A stretch of 64,000 bases of DNA from Flavivirga amylovorans (GCF_030540875.1 NZ_JAUOEM010000011.1:1-64000); one strand, 5' to 3'. Numbered from the stretch's first letter, positions 51,601 to 61,493 are shown. Numbers and translations: made by a program. Notes: generated from the sequence alone by a model not told the origin.

Positions 51601-54513
51601 ATGAAAAAAAGAGTTTTAGAATTATTTATTTTGGTCATATTCTCATTTTGCGCACAAACAAATGCCCAAAAATTATCCCCTGAAAAGATTAAAGTCCAAT
51701 TAGAGGGGTATAAAAATGATATTAGAGGCCCTTATAAAATTATACAATGGTTTTGTAAAGATGGAACTATACGTGGAGCGAAAGACCCATGTCTGGATAC
51801 TGTAGGTGGGATACAACATGCAACTTACAAAGATGCCGTTGTTGCTCTGGGTAAATCTAATCATATTTATTTAGGGCAGATTCTAGCCTATACAGATAAA
51901 TCTGATTTTTGGGATGATTCAAAAAATCATTCTCGGTTAAAGCAGTATCAATTGGGTAAATATTTAGCACACATTGATGATGGTTGGGTTAATAGAAAAG
52001 GACAATACTACAGAGGGGCAATTCAAATAGAAGATGAAGAACAATGGGGTATTGACTTTTATAAATGGTTACTAAGCAAAGATGAAATTCTTGAAAAAAA
52101 CTATTTTCTTGTACTGCAATCTTTAAAGGATATTCCACACAAAGGAGATGATGACCTTTCGCAACGTATGAGAGCAGAATCTAAAGTATTGTCCGATCAG
52201 TATGGGAGGTTTATGGATTTACGAGTGAAAATACATAGCAATCCTGAACCATCTGATATTGAAAAAACCATGGCTTTTGTGAATACAAATGCTTCAAAAC
52301 TTACTGCGGCACAGTCTAAAAAGTTTCAAGCTTTAATACAAACAATGCAACAGTTTCACCAACCAGTTGATGTAAAGGGAATTGCCGTTAAAGCAAAAAG
52401 ACTCTCAATAACAAGTCCTGTTAAAAAGAACATTCAGAACTATATTAATAATAATGCTATTGGCATAGAGCATAATGCGTTTGTTTCGTCATCAGCCGAA
52501 CTTTTATTGTCAATTCGTAAACAAATAACCAAAGAAAAAAGCGCATCGCAGCGTATGTTGTTATTAGACATTGCTAACCAGTTACAGGGCATTGTTTTTA
52601 AAACATCCTTGCAATGGCAGCCTGAAACGCTGAAAGAGCAATTAGAAAAAGTTTACGCTTTAACTATGGCATCTGCTGGAAGTGGAAGTATTGAACTCTG
52701 GGAGTGGGGACAGGTACAGCCTATTTTAAATCCAGCTAGTTCCGATAAAATAACACTGGGTCAACTCAATCAAAAATTACAGACTGCCCGTAGTGTGGTG
52801 GAATGGAGTGCTGCAATGGTAAAAGCGACCTATCAAGATGTCGTTAACGAGTATAGTACTTTTGAGCCTAAAGCATATAGTTTTATAGACGATCGTATTC
52901 GTTCTTCTATAGCACTGCAACTTGGTAAAGCCGTAGGCGATTTAGGTGTTTTTATAGCCAAAGAATCAGCCATATCGAACAGTGTGTTTTCACTAAGTAA
53001 TCAAAGTAGTTTTCGTGGATTAAATCCGGGTTATGCTTTTGGTGAATTAGTGGTTATTTCTGAAAATCTTGATGCTGTAGAAGTTTCAAGTAGTAAGATA
53101 TATATTTTCGAGCGGGCACCATCAGATTTAAAACCGGTGGCAGGTATTGCTACGGTAAATGAAGGGAATCTGGTCTCCCATGTACAATTATTGGCTAGAA
53201 ACTTAGGTATTCCCAACGCAGCACTGTCCGACGAAAATTTAAACGACCTCAAAGCATTTAATGGTAAAGAGGTATTTTATGCGGTATCCAATAGAGGTAC
53301 TGTTATTTTGAAAGAAGCTTCAAAAATGACGGCAGACGAAAAGGCACTTTTTACAAAAAAGGTACGGAATGAAGAGAAAATTTTGGTACCCGTAAAAAAT
53401 CTAGAACTCAAACAATCTAAAATCGTAAATCTACGAGAGGTTGATGCAAAAGATTCGGGTAAGTTATGTGGCCCCAAAGCAGCAAATTTGGGTCAATTAA
53501 AAGCCATGTTTCCAGACAAGGTGATAGAAGGTTTTGTGATTCCTTTCGGGATTTTTAGAGCACATATGGACCAACCTATGTCTGGATATAATAAGAGTTA
53601 CTGGAATTTTTTAAATGATACGTTTGAAGCAGCAGCATCTAAGCGAAAACAAGGAATTTCGGAAAAAGAAGTAGAAAACTATCAGTTGCGACAATTGGAA
53701 ATTCTAAGGGCAGCTATCAAGACAATGCCTTTGCAAGCTGATTTTTTGAAGGAAATAGAGACCTCATTTCAAACGATTTTCGGAAAACCATTGGGTAGCG
53801 TTCCAGTCTTTTTAAGAAGCGATACCAATATGGAAGACCTTAAGGATTTTACGGGTGCAGGTTTGAACCTGACCATATTCAATGCCGTAATAAAAGAAAA
53901 GATTTTACAAGGGATTCGTGATGTATGGGCGTCACCATATTCTGAGCGTAGTTTTAAATGGCGACAAACCTATTTGTTAAATCCTGAGAATGTATTTCCG
54001 TCTATCCTTGTCATTCCATCAGTAGATGTAGATTATAGCGGTGTACTTATTACGAAAGGTATTGTTTCTGGAAATGATTCCGATTTAACCATTGCCTTTA
54101 GCCGTGGTGCTGGCGGTGCCGTAGATGGTCAAGCTGCAGAATCTTATACCATTAAAGCAGATGGAAGTTACCAACTCATTGCACCAGCACGTGAATCCTA
54201 TCACAATACTTTACCTTTAACAGGGGGAACAGGAAGAAAAATAGCTACTTTCGAAAAACCTATTCTCAATGCTAAAAATATAGAAGATATCATAACATTG
54301 TCAACAAGCATAAGAAAAACACTCGCTAAGAAAACCAAATCGGATTATAAAGGTGCTTACGATGTAGAATTGGGTTTTAAAAACAATGAGCTATGGTTGT
54401 TTCAAATACGTCCATTTGTAGAAAACAAGCATGCCCTAGGATCAGCATATTTACAATCCATTACCCCAAGCATAAATCTTAATCAAGAAATTGCGTTAAG
54501 CACAAAATTATAA
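51601..54513 (+). CDS. Exported dikinase-like protein: phosphohistidine swivel + ATP-grasp (glucan-water-dikinase order)
   Basis: 970 residues from ATG 51601, which gives a clean signal peptide (VIFSFCAQTNAQ); an ATG 30 bases upstream is less likely. After a ~450-residue helical N-terminal region come a phosphohistidine swivel (about 476-545; GELVVISENLD, EGNLVSHVQLLARNLGIPNA with His527) and then a PPDK/PEP-synthase-type ATP-grasp domain (about 620-940; GPKAANLGQLK, LRSDTNMEDL, AYDVELGF, LFQIRPF). Swivel-before-ATP-grasp matches plant glucan water dikinases, not PpsA. No PEP-utilising C-terminal barrel. Export of an ATP-grasp enzyme is odd. It precedes an exported serine hydrolase by 4 bases. 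Confidence 0.8.
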   Translation: MKKRVLELFILVIFSFCAQTNAQKLSPEKIKVQLEGYKNDIRGPYKIIQWFCKDGTIRGAKDPCLDTVGGIQHATYKDAVVALGKSNHIYLGQILAYTDKSDFWDDSKNHSRLKQYQLGKYLAHIDDGWVNRKGQYYRGAIQIEDEEQWGIDFYKWLLSKDEILEKNYFLVLQSLKDIPHKGDDDLSQRMRAESKVLSDQYGRFMDLRVKIHSNPEPSDIEKTMAFVNTNASKLTAAQSKKFQALIQTMQQFHQPVDVKGIAVKAKRLSITSPVKKNIQNYINNNAIGIEHNAFVSSSAELLLSIRKQITKEKSASQRMLLLDIANQLQGIVFKTSLQWQPETLKEQLEKVYALTMASAGSGSIELWEWGQVQPILNPASSDKITLGQLNQKLQTARSVVEWSAAMVKATYQDVVNEYSTFEPKAYSFIDDRIRSSIALQLGKAVGDLGVFIAKESAISNSVFSLSNQSSFRGLNPGYAFGELVVISENLDAVEVSSSKIYIFERAPSDLKPVAGIATVNEGNLVSHVQLLARNLGIPNAALSDENLNDLKAFNGKEVFYAVSNRGTVILKEASKMTADEKALFTKKVRNEEKILVPVKNLELKQSKIVNLREVDAKDSGKLCGPKAANLGQLKAMFPDKVIEGFVIPFGIFRAHMDQPMSGYNKSYWNFLNDTFEAAASKRKQGISEKEVENYQLRQLEILRAAIKTMPLQADFLKEIETSFQTIFGKPLGSVPVFLRSDTNMEDLKDFTGAGLNLTIFNAVIKEKILQGIRDVWASPYSERSFKWRQTYLLNPENVFPSILVIPSVDVDYSGVLITKGIVSGNDSDLTIAFSRGAGGAVDGQAAESYTIKADGSYQLIAPARESYHNTLPLTGGTGRKIATFEKPILNAKNIEDIITLSTSIRKTLAKKTKSDYKGAYDVELGFKNNELWLFQIRPFVENKHALGSAYLQSITPSINLNQEIALSTKL

Positions 54514-54517
54514 GAGA

Positions 54518-55786
54518 ATGAAACTTTTAAAAATCATCCCATTAGCACTTTTATGTATGGCGTTCACCATACCTGTAAACGATACTATATATCCCATAGA
54601 TGGGTATCAATATTCAGGTATTAAACGATTAAAACGTTTACAACTCGCTCTTTCCGGTGACCTGCCAGATGCTAAATTACCAGCAGGAGCATACAAAAGT
54701 ATCAATGATATAAAGTTGAATTTGCTTTCACAAAAGCAATACAGCTCCCAGGATGTTTTGGTAGAAGATGAAATGCTTCAAAAGAAAATAAATGCCTTAT
54801 TTCCCCGATTGGATAAAAGTTATTCTGTTACCGTACTTGATATCACTAATGCTGAAAAATTGCGCTACGCACAGCAAAACGAAACCAGAGGGTATCAACC
54901 TGGAAGTGTGGGGAAATTAGTAGTGGTTACTGCACTTTTTGACCAACTTGCTAAAATTTATCCTAATGATTACAATAAACGGGTGGAGCTATTAAAATCT
55001 AAAATGGTAAAAGGCGGTAATTGGGTATTAACTGATGAGCATACCATACCCGTTTTTGATATTGCCACCAATAAACTGGTAAAACGACAAGCTGTTGCGA
55101 GCGATGTGTTCTCTTTATTTGAATGGGCAGACCATGCCTTATCGGTAAGCAATAATGGAGCGGCGAGTGTGGTATGGCGTGAGGCACTTTTAATGGCAGC
55201 CTTTGGTGATAAATATCCTACAATGACTCAGGAAGATGCTGATGCCTATTTTAAAAAAGGTCCGAAAAACGACATTACCGACCTAGCTATTAAGGTTGCC
55301 AATGAGCCCTTGCGAAAATTAGGGATTACAGAAGACGAGTGGCGATTAGGTACATTTTTTACACGAGGTGTTAATCCATATGTAGGAAGTAAGGGCGGTA
55401 GTATAGGTTCGCCGTTAGGATTGATGAAGTGGATGTTGCAATTAGAACAAGGAAAGGTTGTAGATGAAAAATCAAGCCTGGAGATAAAACGCCTAATGTA
55501 TATGACCGATAGAAGAATTCGGTATGCCCAAGCTCCAGAATTGAGAGATGCAGCAGTATATTTCAAGTCTGGAAGTTTATACAAATGCGATAAAACTAAA
55601 GATGCTTCATGTGGCAAATACAAGGGCAATGTTTTTAATTATATGAATTCAGTTGCCATTGTAGAGCATTCAGATGGTTCTAATTATATGGTATGCTTGA
55701 TGAGTAATGTACTCAGTAAAAACTCAGCTGGAGATCATCTGGCACTGGCTAGTAAAATTGATAAAGCCATTAGAAGTATAAAATAA
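54518..55786 (+). CDS. Exported penicillin-binding-protein-like serine hydrolase
   Basis: 422 residues. N-terminal signal (LALLCMAFTIPV). All three motifs of the beta-lactamase/PBP fold are in place: Ser130-V-G-Lys133, Ser211-Asn-Asn213 and Lys350-Ser-Gly352. The first ~90 residues are extra. It could be a peptidase, esterase or beta-lactamase relative; the active site looks intact. Its gene is only 4 bases from the dikinase-like gene, so the two exported proteins are likely to act together. Confidence 0.82.
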   Translation: MKLLKIIPLALLCMAFTIPVNDTIYPIDGYQYSGIKRLKRLQLALSGDLPDAKLPAGAYKSINDIKLNLLSQKQYSSQDVLVEDEMLQKKINALFPRLDKSYSVTVLDITNAEKLRYAQQNETRGYQPGSVGKLVVVTALFDQLAKIYPNDYNKRVELLKSKMVKGGNWVLTDEHTIPVFDIATNKLVKRQAVASDVFSLFEWADHALSVSNNGAASVVWREALLMAAFGDKYPTMTQEDADAYFKKGPKNDITDLAIKVANEPLRKLGITEDEWRLGTFFTRGVNPYVGSKGGSIGSPLGLMKWMLQLEQGKVVDEKSSLEIKRLMYMTDRRIRYAQAPELRDAAVYFKSGSLYKCDKTKDASCGKYKGNVFNYMNSVAIVEHSDGSNYMVCLMSNVLSKNSAGDHLALASKIDKAIRSIK

Positions 55787-55900
55787 GATATTTAAACGTT
55801 AATTCTTTGCGAAAAAAAGTGAAGAAGATGAAATTTTCGATATCTTAATCAAAAGATTTTAAACGAGTTCATTATATAATCCTAAAAACCAAAAAGTACT

Positions 55901-57334
55901 ATGGCAAAAATAAATTTTGATAACTATAATACGTCTGGTTTTTATGATGAAATGTTTGATGAAAATAAAAATATACGTCCGTACTATAAATTGTTTCTTG
56001 AGCGCTTGCAGAAAATGGGCTGGAAAAAGCTAAACTTTCTCCAGCATTCTACCGACAGGGCTCAATTATCTCTTGGGATGACATTTAATGTATATAGTGA
56101 TAACGAGGGTGTAGAAAGAATACTGCACTTAGATATAATCCCTAGAATTATAAACAAGGAAGAATGGGATTATTTAGAAAGAGGCCTCAAACAAAGGGTA
56201 ACAGCTCTTAATATGTTTATTGATGATATTTATAACGATCAAAAAGTATTAAAGGATAATATAATTCCAAAGGAATTGGTATTGTCTAGTGCATCCTACT
56301 TAAAACAATGTATAGGGTTGAAACCTCCTAAAGGAGTTTGGTGTCATATTACGGGTAGTGATATGATTCGTGGGGCAGACGGTAAATACTATGTGCTGGA
56401 AGACAATTTGCGCTGCCCATCCGGAGTATCCTATATGTTGGAAAACAGGGAAATTCTTAAACGAACATTCCCCGAATTATTCGAAAAACTAAAAGTAAGA
56501 CCGGTTTCTAATTATTCACATGAGTTAAGGGATATGTTGGAATCCCTAACCAATAACACACCGGCCTCTATTGTGGTTCTAACCCCAGGTATTTATAACT
56601 CTGCATATTTTGAGCATGCCTATTTGGCACAACAAATGGGAGCAGATTTGGTAGAAGGTAGGGACCTTGTGGTAAAAGATGATGTTGTTTATAAAATTAC
56701 CACAAGGGGATTGCAACGGGTTGATGTGATATATAGAAGAATAGATGATGAATTTATAGACCCGTTAACGTTTAATAAAGAGTCTCTCTTAGGTACTCCA
56801 GGCTTGTTCAATGCCTATAGAAAAGGGAATGTGGTATTGGTGAATGCTCCGGGAACGGGGGTTGTAGATGATAAAGCAGTATATGCCTATATTCCCAGAA
56901 TTATAAAATATTATTTAGGGGAAGAGGCATTGTTAGCCAATGTGCCTACTTATATATGTGCAGAAGAAGAAGATTTGAAATATGTTCTTGAGAATATTGA
57001 TAAGTTAGTTATTAAACAGACCGATGCATCGGGAGGTTACGGCATGCTGATAGGTCCTAAATCGACAAAAGCAGAACAAGAGGCATTTATTTTAAAAATA
57101 AAAAATAACCCTAGAAACTATATCGCACAACCCATGATTAACCTATCAAGAGTGCCTACTCTAACAGATGATGCCATTGAAGGTAGGCACGTAGATTTAA
57201 GACCATATATTTTGTATGGAAAAGACATAAAAATAATACCAGGGGCATTAACACGTGTGGCGTTAAAAAAAGGATCAATTGTTGTGAATTCTTCACAAGG
57301 TGGCGGTAGTAAGGACACTTGGGTTTTAGCATAA
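55901..57334 (+). CDS. Circularly permuted ATP-grasp ligase (CP_ATPgrasp_2)
   Basis: 477 residues. Family signatures: FNVYSDNEGVERILHLDIIP, WCHITGSDMIRGADGKYYVL, EDNLRCPSGVSYMLENR, KQTDASGGYGMLIGPKS, GRHVDLRPYILYG and the closing SSQGGGSKDTWVL. Relatives are proposed to make amide or peptide bonds with ATP, in operons with alpha-E, transglutaminase and Anbu proteins. Cytoplasmic. First gene of a tight four-gene operon; 13 bases to the next gene. Confidence 0.93.
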   Translation: MAKINFDNYNTSGFYDEMFDENKNIRPYYKLFLERLQKMGWKKLNFLQHSTDRAQLSLGMTFNVYSDNEGVERILHLDIIPRIINKEEWDYLERGLKQRVTALNMFIDDIYNDQKVLKDNIIPKELVLSSASYLKQCIGLKPPKGVWCHITGSDMIRGADGKYYVLEDNLRCPSGVSYMLENREILKRTFPELFEKLKVRPVSNYSHELRDMLESLTNNTPASIVVLTPGIYNSAYFEHAYLAQQMGADLVEGRDLVVKDDVVYKITTRGLQRVDVIYRRIDDEFIDPLTFNKESLLGTPGLFNAYRKGNVVLVNAPGTGVVDDKAVYAYIPRIIKYYLGEEALLANVPTYICAEEEDLKYVLENIDKLVIKQTDASGGYGMLIGPKSTKAEQEAFILKIKNNPRNYIAQPMINLSRVPTLTDDAIEGRHVDLRPYILYGKDIKIIPGALTRVALKKGSIVVNSSQGGGSKDTWVLA

Positions 57335-57347
57335 AAAAATAGAAAAA

Positions 57348-58325
57348 ATGATAAGTAGAGTAGCAGATACCATGTATTGGATGAATCGATACATTGAAAG
57401 AGCAGAGAATTACGCCCGATTTATGGATGTAAATTTTAATCTTTCGTTAGAATTACCTCCCGAAGTTTCCGAACAATGGAAACCATTGGTAGATGCCACT
57501 GGAGATTGGGCATTGTATGAATCGTTGTATGGTGATGCAGAAAAGAGCAAAGTTATTTATTTTTTAGGTTTTGACATAGAAAATCAGAATTCGATATACA
57601 ACAGTATTGTAAAAGCAAGGGAAAATGCCCGTGCCATTAGGCCAGAGATTACTAAAGAATTATGGGAACAAATTAACTTTTTATATTATTTGGTGAAAGA
57701 GGGGCTAACCAAAAAACTATGGAAAAAAAACGATCCTAGAAAATTCTTTTTAAAAATTAGGAAGGGATGTCAGTTGTTTTATGGAATCATGGATACAACG
57801 ATTTCCAGAAATGATGGGTGGCACTTTGGAAGAATAGGGCAACTTATTGAAAGAGCCGATAAGACATCCAGGGTATTGGATGTAAAGTACCATATTCTTT
57901 TACCAACACAGGAGAGTATAGGGTCTCCATTGGATTTAATACAATGGACCGCACTTTTAAAATCTGTAAGTGCCTACGATATGTATCGAAAAAAGAATGG
58001 GAAACTAACCCCCATAGGGATTTCAGGATTTTTAATTCTTGATAGGGAATTTCCCAGATCAATGATGCAATGTTTAACTAGAGCTGAACAATCGTTGTAT
58101 AAAATTACTGGTAGTGACGATGGGTTTTCCAATGAAGCCGAAAAAAAACTGAAGATACTAAAGTCAAAATTAAATTATGCAGATATTAACGAGATATTTC
58201 AAACAGGGTTACATGAATATTTAGATACTTTTCAGAAAGAACTAAATCAGGTATCCACAGCTTTTTATAACTCCTTTTTCTGTTCAGAAAGTATTATAAA
58301 TCAAAACCAAAACACACAACAATAA
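57348..58325 (+). CDS. Alpha-E domain protein
   Basis: 325 residues, all-helical. Starts ISRVADTMYWMNRYIERAEN, the alpha-E hallmark, with PRSMMQCLTRAEQSLYKITG near residue 235. Function unknown; always found with circularly permuted ATP-grasp proteins, sometimes fused to them. Ends 1 base before the Anbu gene. Confidence 0.93.
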   Translation: MISRVADTMYWMNRYIERAENYARFMDVNFNLSLELPPEVSEQWKPLVDATGDWALYESLYGDAEKSKVIYFLGFDIENQNSIYNSIVKARENARAIRPEITKELWEQINFLYYLVKEGLTKKLWKKNDPRKFFLKIRKGCQLFYGIMDTTISRNDGWHFGRIGQLIERADKTSRVLDVKYHILLPTQESIGSPLDLIQWTALLKSVSAYDMYRKKNGKLTPIGISGFLILDREFPRSMMQCLTRAEQSLYKITGSDDGFSNEAEKKLKILKSKLNYADINEIFQTGLHEYLDTFQKELNQVSTAFYNSFFCSESIINQNQNTQQ

Positions 58326-58326
58326 G

Positions 58327-59112
58327 ATGACATATTGCTTAGGTATAAAATTAAAATCTGGTTTTGTTGGCATATCAGATACCAGAATAACCTCTGGAAG
58401 TGAAACTGCAAAAGCTAAAAAAGTATTCACGGTAAACAAGGAAAGGCATTCTTTTTTTATAATGACTTCAGGATTGCGATCTGTGAGGGATAAGGCTATG
58501 ACCTATTTTAAGGAGGACATCGAAAAAAGTGATGATTCTTATAATAAATTATACAAACTGGTAAATGCTTTTTCCGCTAAGGTAAAACAAGCTGCCAATG
58601 AAGACAAGGCTTCTCTAAAGGAATCGGGCCTTAGCTTTAATCTGTTTTCAATAATTGGCGGGCAATTACAAGATGATGATGAACATAAGATTTACTTATT
58701 ATACCCAGAAGGTAACTGGATTGAAGTTGTAGAAGGCTCTCCTTTTGTTATCATTGGGAACAATGGCTATGGTAAGCCTATTTTGGATAGGACGATACGA
58801 TATGGTTCTTCTATGAAGTTTGCATTACGGGCAGGTTTTCTGTCCTTTGATGCTACCCGTATTAGTGCCAATGATGTTGATTATCCCATCGATGTCGTGT
58901 GGTATGATAAAGATTCTTTCAATATTATTGAAAAGCATTATACAAAAAACGAACTCCAACCCATATCAAAGCTTTGGAATGAAAAATTGCGGGAGTCTAT
59001 TAATTACCTCCCTGAAAGTTGGATGGATAAGTTGATGGATAATGGTATAACTAAAGATTTAGAAGCCATTGAAAAGGAACACACGGATTTAATTAGTGAA
59101 GATGAGACTTAA
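58327..59112 (+). CDS. Anbu-type proteasome-like peptidase
   Basis: 261 residues. N-terminal Ntn-hydrolase fold: MTYCLGIKLKSGFVGISDTR, with Thr2 as candidate nucleophile after Met removal and no propeptide. The proteasome-type Asp (SDTR) and Lys (KAKKVF) follow. Anbu is an ancestral-beta-subunit paralogue forming open ring assemblies. Its presence in the ATP-grasp/alpha-E/transglutaminase operon suggests it processes the peptide-modified product. Proteolytic activity of Anbu proteins has been hard to show. Confidence 0.92.
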   Translation: MTYCLGIKLKSGFVGISDTRITSGSETAKAKKVFTVNKERHSFFIMTSGLRSVRDKAMTYFKEDIEKSDDSYNKLYKLVNAFSAKVKQAANEDKASLKESGLSFNLFSIIGGQLQDDDEHKIYLLYPEGNWIEVVEGSPFVIIGNNGYGKPILDRTIRYGSSMKFALRAGFLSFDATRISANDVDYPIDVVWYDKDSFNIIEKHYTKNELQPISKLWNEKLRESINYLPESWMDKLMDNGITKDLEAIEKEHTDLISEDET

Positions 59113-59941
59113 AATTATTCATGAAACTAAATATAATTTTAGCTCAGAAGTCTATTTAGAGCCACATCAATTAAGATTAAAACCAAAATCCACCTCATTT
59201 TGTGTTTTGGACTCCTTCGATTTGGAAATCCACCCAAATCCTATGGCCACTAGAGAGCAGATTGATCCTGAAAATAATACCATTCACTTTGTTTGGTTTC
59301 AGAATAAAACAAAAGAGCTTATTATACGCACTAATTCGCTAATCACAATTTCTGAATATAATCCGTTCACCTTTATCATTTTTCCTTCACAGTACCTTCA
59401 GGTTCCTTTTAATTATACAGAAGAATTGAAGACGGCATTATTTGCCTCTTTAAGAAACATGGATATCGATCAATCCTTAAAAGATTATTCAAGTAGCGTT
59501 CTGGAAAAATCAAATAATACCATCGATTTTCTTACTAATCTTACACAGCAAATCCATAATGATTTTGAATTATGTTATCGTCATGAAGGCTATCCTTTTG
59601 ATCCCAATAAAACGTTTAATTTAAAAAAAGGTTCCTGTAGGGATTTAGCTTGGATGCAAATTCATTTGTTTAGAAATTTAGGTATTGCTGCACGTTTTGT
59701 AAGTGGTTATTACTATATCAAGGTAGATAAGCCAAAATATGAATTGCACGCTTGGGGGGAATTGTTCATACCCGGAGCGGGATGGGTTGGCTTTGATCCC
59801 AGTTATGGAGTTGTAACAGGTAATGCGCATATTGCTCTTGTGTCGAGTTCACATTTTGATCAAACTATGCCCGTTACAGGTACAATACGGGGAGGCGGAA
59901 ATTCAATATTGAATACGACCCTTTATATAAACGAACTTTAG
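59102..59941 (+). CDS. Transglutaminase-like cysteine protease family protein
   Basis: 279 residues from ATG 59102 (overlaps Anbu by 11 bases); a GTG six bases earlier is also possible. N-terminal domain (MRLKIIHETKYNFSSEVYLE) typical of the bacterial transglutaminase partner of alpha-E/ATP-grasp operons, then the core with Cys179 in KKGSCRDLAW, His216 in ELHAWGE and Asp232 in GFDPS: an intact triad. Cytoplasmic. It would cut or cross-link amide bonds. Last gene of the operon. Confidence 0.93.
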   Translation: MRLKIIHETKYNFSSEVYLEPHQLRLKPKSTSFCVLDSFDLEIHPNPMATREQIDPENNTIHFVWFQNKTKELIIRTNSLITISEYNPFTFIIFPSQYLQVPFNYTEELKTALFASLRNMDIDQSLKDYSSSVLEKSNNTIDFLTNLTQQIHNDFELCYRHEGYPFDPNKTFNLKKGSCRDLAWMQIHLFRNLGIAARFVSGYYYIKVDKPKYELHAWGELFIPGAGWVGFDPSYGVVTGNAHIALVSSSHFDQTMPVTGTIRGGGNSILNTTLYINEL

Positions 59942-59969
59942 TTTCCTTTGTTTATCATTTTCATGGTTT

Positions 59970-61493
59970 CTACTCTATATTCTTATAGTGTTTAATACTA
60001 TTTATAGCAACATTTAGGGCTCTCAAAGAACTTTTCTTTTTAAAAGTATGGGCTTCCATTCTTAATAAGATTTTTTTCAATGTGCGAATGGCATCAACTA
60101 TAAACGGTCCTTTATTTAACATGACGCATTCTGCCTGAACACTATGGGCTGCATCTGTAATTTCGGCTCTGGTAGGTAATCCGGTTTTGGCTAAATTGTC
60201 CAGTACTTGTGTGGCCCAGATAACTGGAATATGAGCCGCTTCACAAATCCATAATATTTGATTTTGTATTTCGGATATTCTTTCAAAACCGACTTCGACT
60301 GCAAGATCACCTCTGGCAATCATAATACCAATATTTTTTCGTTTCATTCCCTCCATAAGTATTAGTGGTAAATTATCAAAAGCTTCGTTGTTTTCAATTT
60401 TAAAAACAACCCCAATAGTTGTGTTGTGATTCTTTTCGAGTTCTTTATATAACTTTTGAACATCGGCAACTGTTCTTACAAACGAATACCCAAGGATGTC
60501 CGCATTTTTACAAACAAATGGTAAAAGCTCAATATCCCTATCTGTTAGGGAAGGAAGACTTAGTTTTGTTAGGGGCAGATTTATGCCTTTACTGGACGAT
60601 AATTTTGATTTATACAGTTCGGTAATCTTTATTTCAACATCCTCGGATTTTTTTGAGATAACGACAGCTTTTATCATACCGTCGTCAAAATAAACAATAT
60701 CGTTTTCTTCCAGATCATTGATTATTTCCGGTAATAATACGCCAACTTCCGCTTTTTGAATTAACTGATTTGCTTTACCATAAATTGATTTTTTTCCTAA
60801 AGTATCGCGTTTTGTGAGGATTAAATGGTCCCCAACTTTTAGCCCAATGGATTCTTTTATTTTTCCATCACTTGTTTTTATTTCAATTTTAGACGTTCTT
60901 ATTTTGGGGCCGGAGAGATCCATATATACTTTAACGTTACTTCCTAGTTTTTTCTTTGCCTCATTGAGGTTTTGTATCATTTTAGACCAAACTTCTTCCG
61001 TTCCGTGACTAAGATTGATTCTTGCAATTTTCATCCCTTCCTTAATTAACCTTGAAAGAAGTTCGATATCATCGGCAGCTTCGTTTGGAAGGGTTACCAT
61101 AATTTCGGCTGAATTTTCCCCTTCTGCTTTTTTAAATAAATTTCTAGCGTGTTTTCGAATTAATTCTTTCGATCTCTTATAGCCTATAATTTCTGGATTA
61201 TCGGTATTGATATACGCTTTTCCTTGTAGCAGGTTAAGTAATTTTAAAACATTTGTAAGATTGCTAAGTACATAGGCTTCCGAAGTTCTTAATGAAGAGA
61301 TTCCGAGTTCTGATAAACTGTCGTGAAAGTCTCTTAAATCATAACTTCTTAATAACAAATACCGGTATAGGTTTTTTGAACTTAATCGATAATCTTTATG
61401 CGCATTTGAAGCAAGTTTTTCAGCAACTTCTTCTTCTCGAACAATATGGTCGTATATGTCACGTAATCTTTTTTCTAAAACAGTTACTTTCAT
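59970..61493 (-). CDS. Pyruvate-kinase homologue with N-terminal extension and no C-terminal domain
   Basis: 507 residues. The first ~130 are a helical extension unrelated to standard pyruvate kinase. The barrel starts at AEIMVTLPNEAADD, where the usual CTIGPAS is replaced. Active-site parts kept: ARINLSHGTEE, KGINLPLTKLSLPSLTDRD, KIENNEAFDNLP, MIARGDLAVEVG and ATQVLDNLAKTGLPTRAEI. The C-terminal allosteric domain is absent. It may be a divergent pyruvate kinase or have another substrate. It converges on the transglutaminase gene with a 28-base gap; the antiporter gene lies just upstream. Confidence 0.82.
   Translation of the reverse strand: MKVTVLEKRLRDIYDHIVREEEVAEKLASNAHKDYRLSSKNLYRYLLLRSYDLRDFHDSLSELGISSLRTSEAYVLSNLTNVLKLLNLLQGKAYINTDNPEIIGYKRSKELIRKHARNLFKKAEGENSAEIMVTLPNEAADDIELLSRLIKEGMKIARINLSHGTEEVWSKMIQNLNEAKKKLGSNVKVYMDLSGPKIRTSKIEIKTSDGKIKESIGLKVGDHLILTKRDTLGKKSIYGKANQLIQKAEVGVLLPEIINDLEENDIVYFDDGMIKAVVISKKSEDVEIKITELYKSKLSSSKGINLPLTKLSLPSLTDRDIELLPFVCKNADILGYSFVRTVADVQKLYKELEKNHNTTIGVVFKIENNEAFDNLPLILMEGMKRKNIGIMIARGDLAVEVGFERISEIQNQILWICEAAHIPVIWATQVLDNLAKTGLPTRAEITDAAHSVQAECVMLNKGPFIVDAIRTLKKILLRMEAHTFKKKSSLRALNVAINSIKHYKNIE

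Noticed and set aside
51601-54513. Annotation as phosphoenolpyruvate synthase
   Set aside because: Domain order is swivel then ATP-grasp and the PEP-utilising C-terminal barrel is missing; the order is that of glucan water dikinases.
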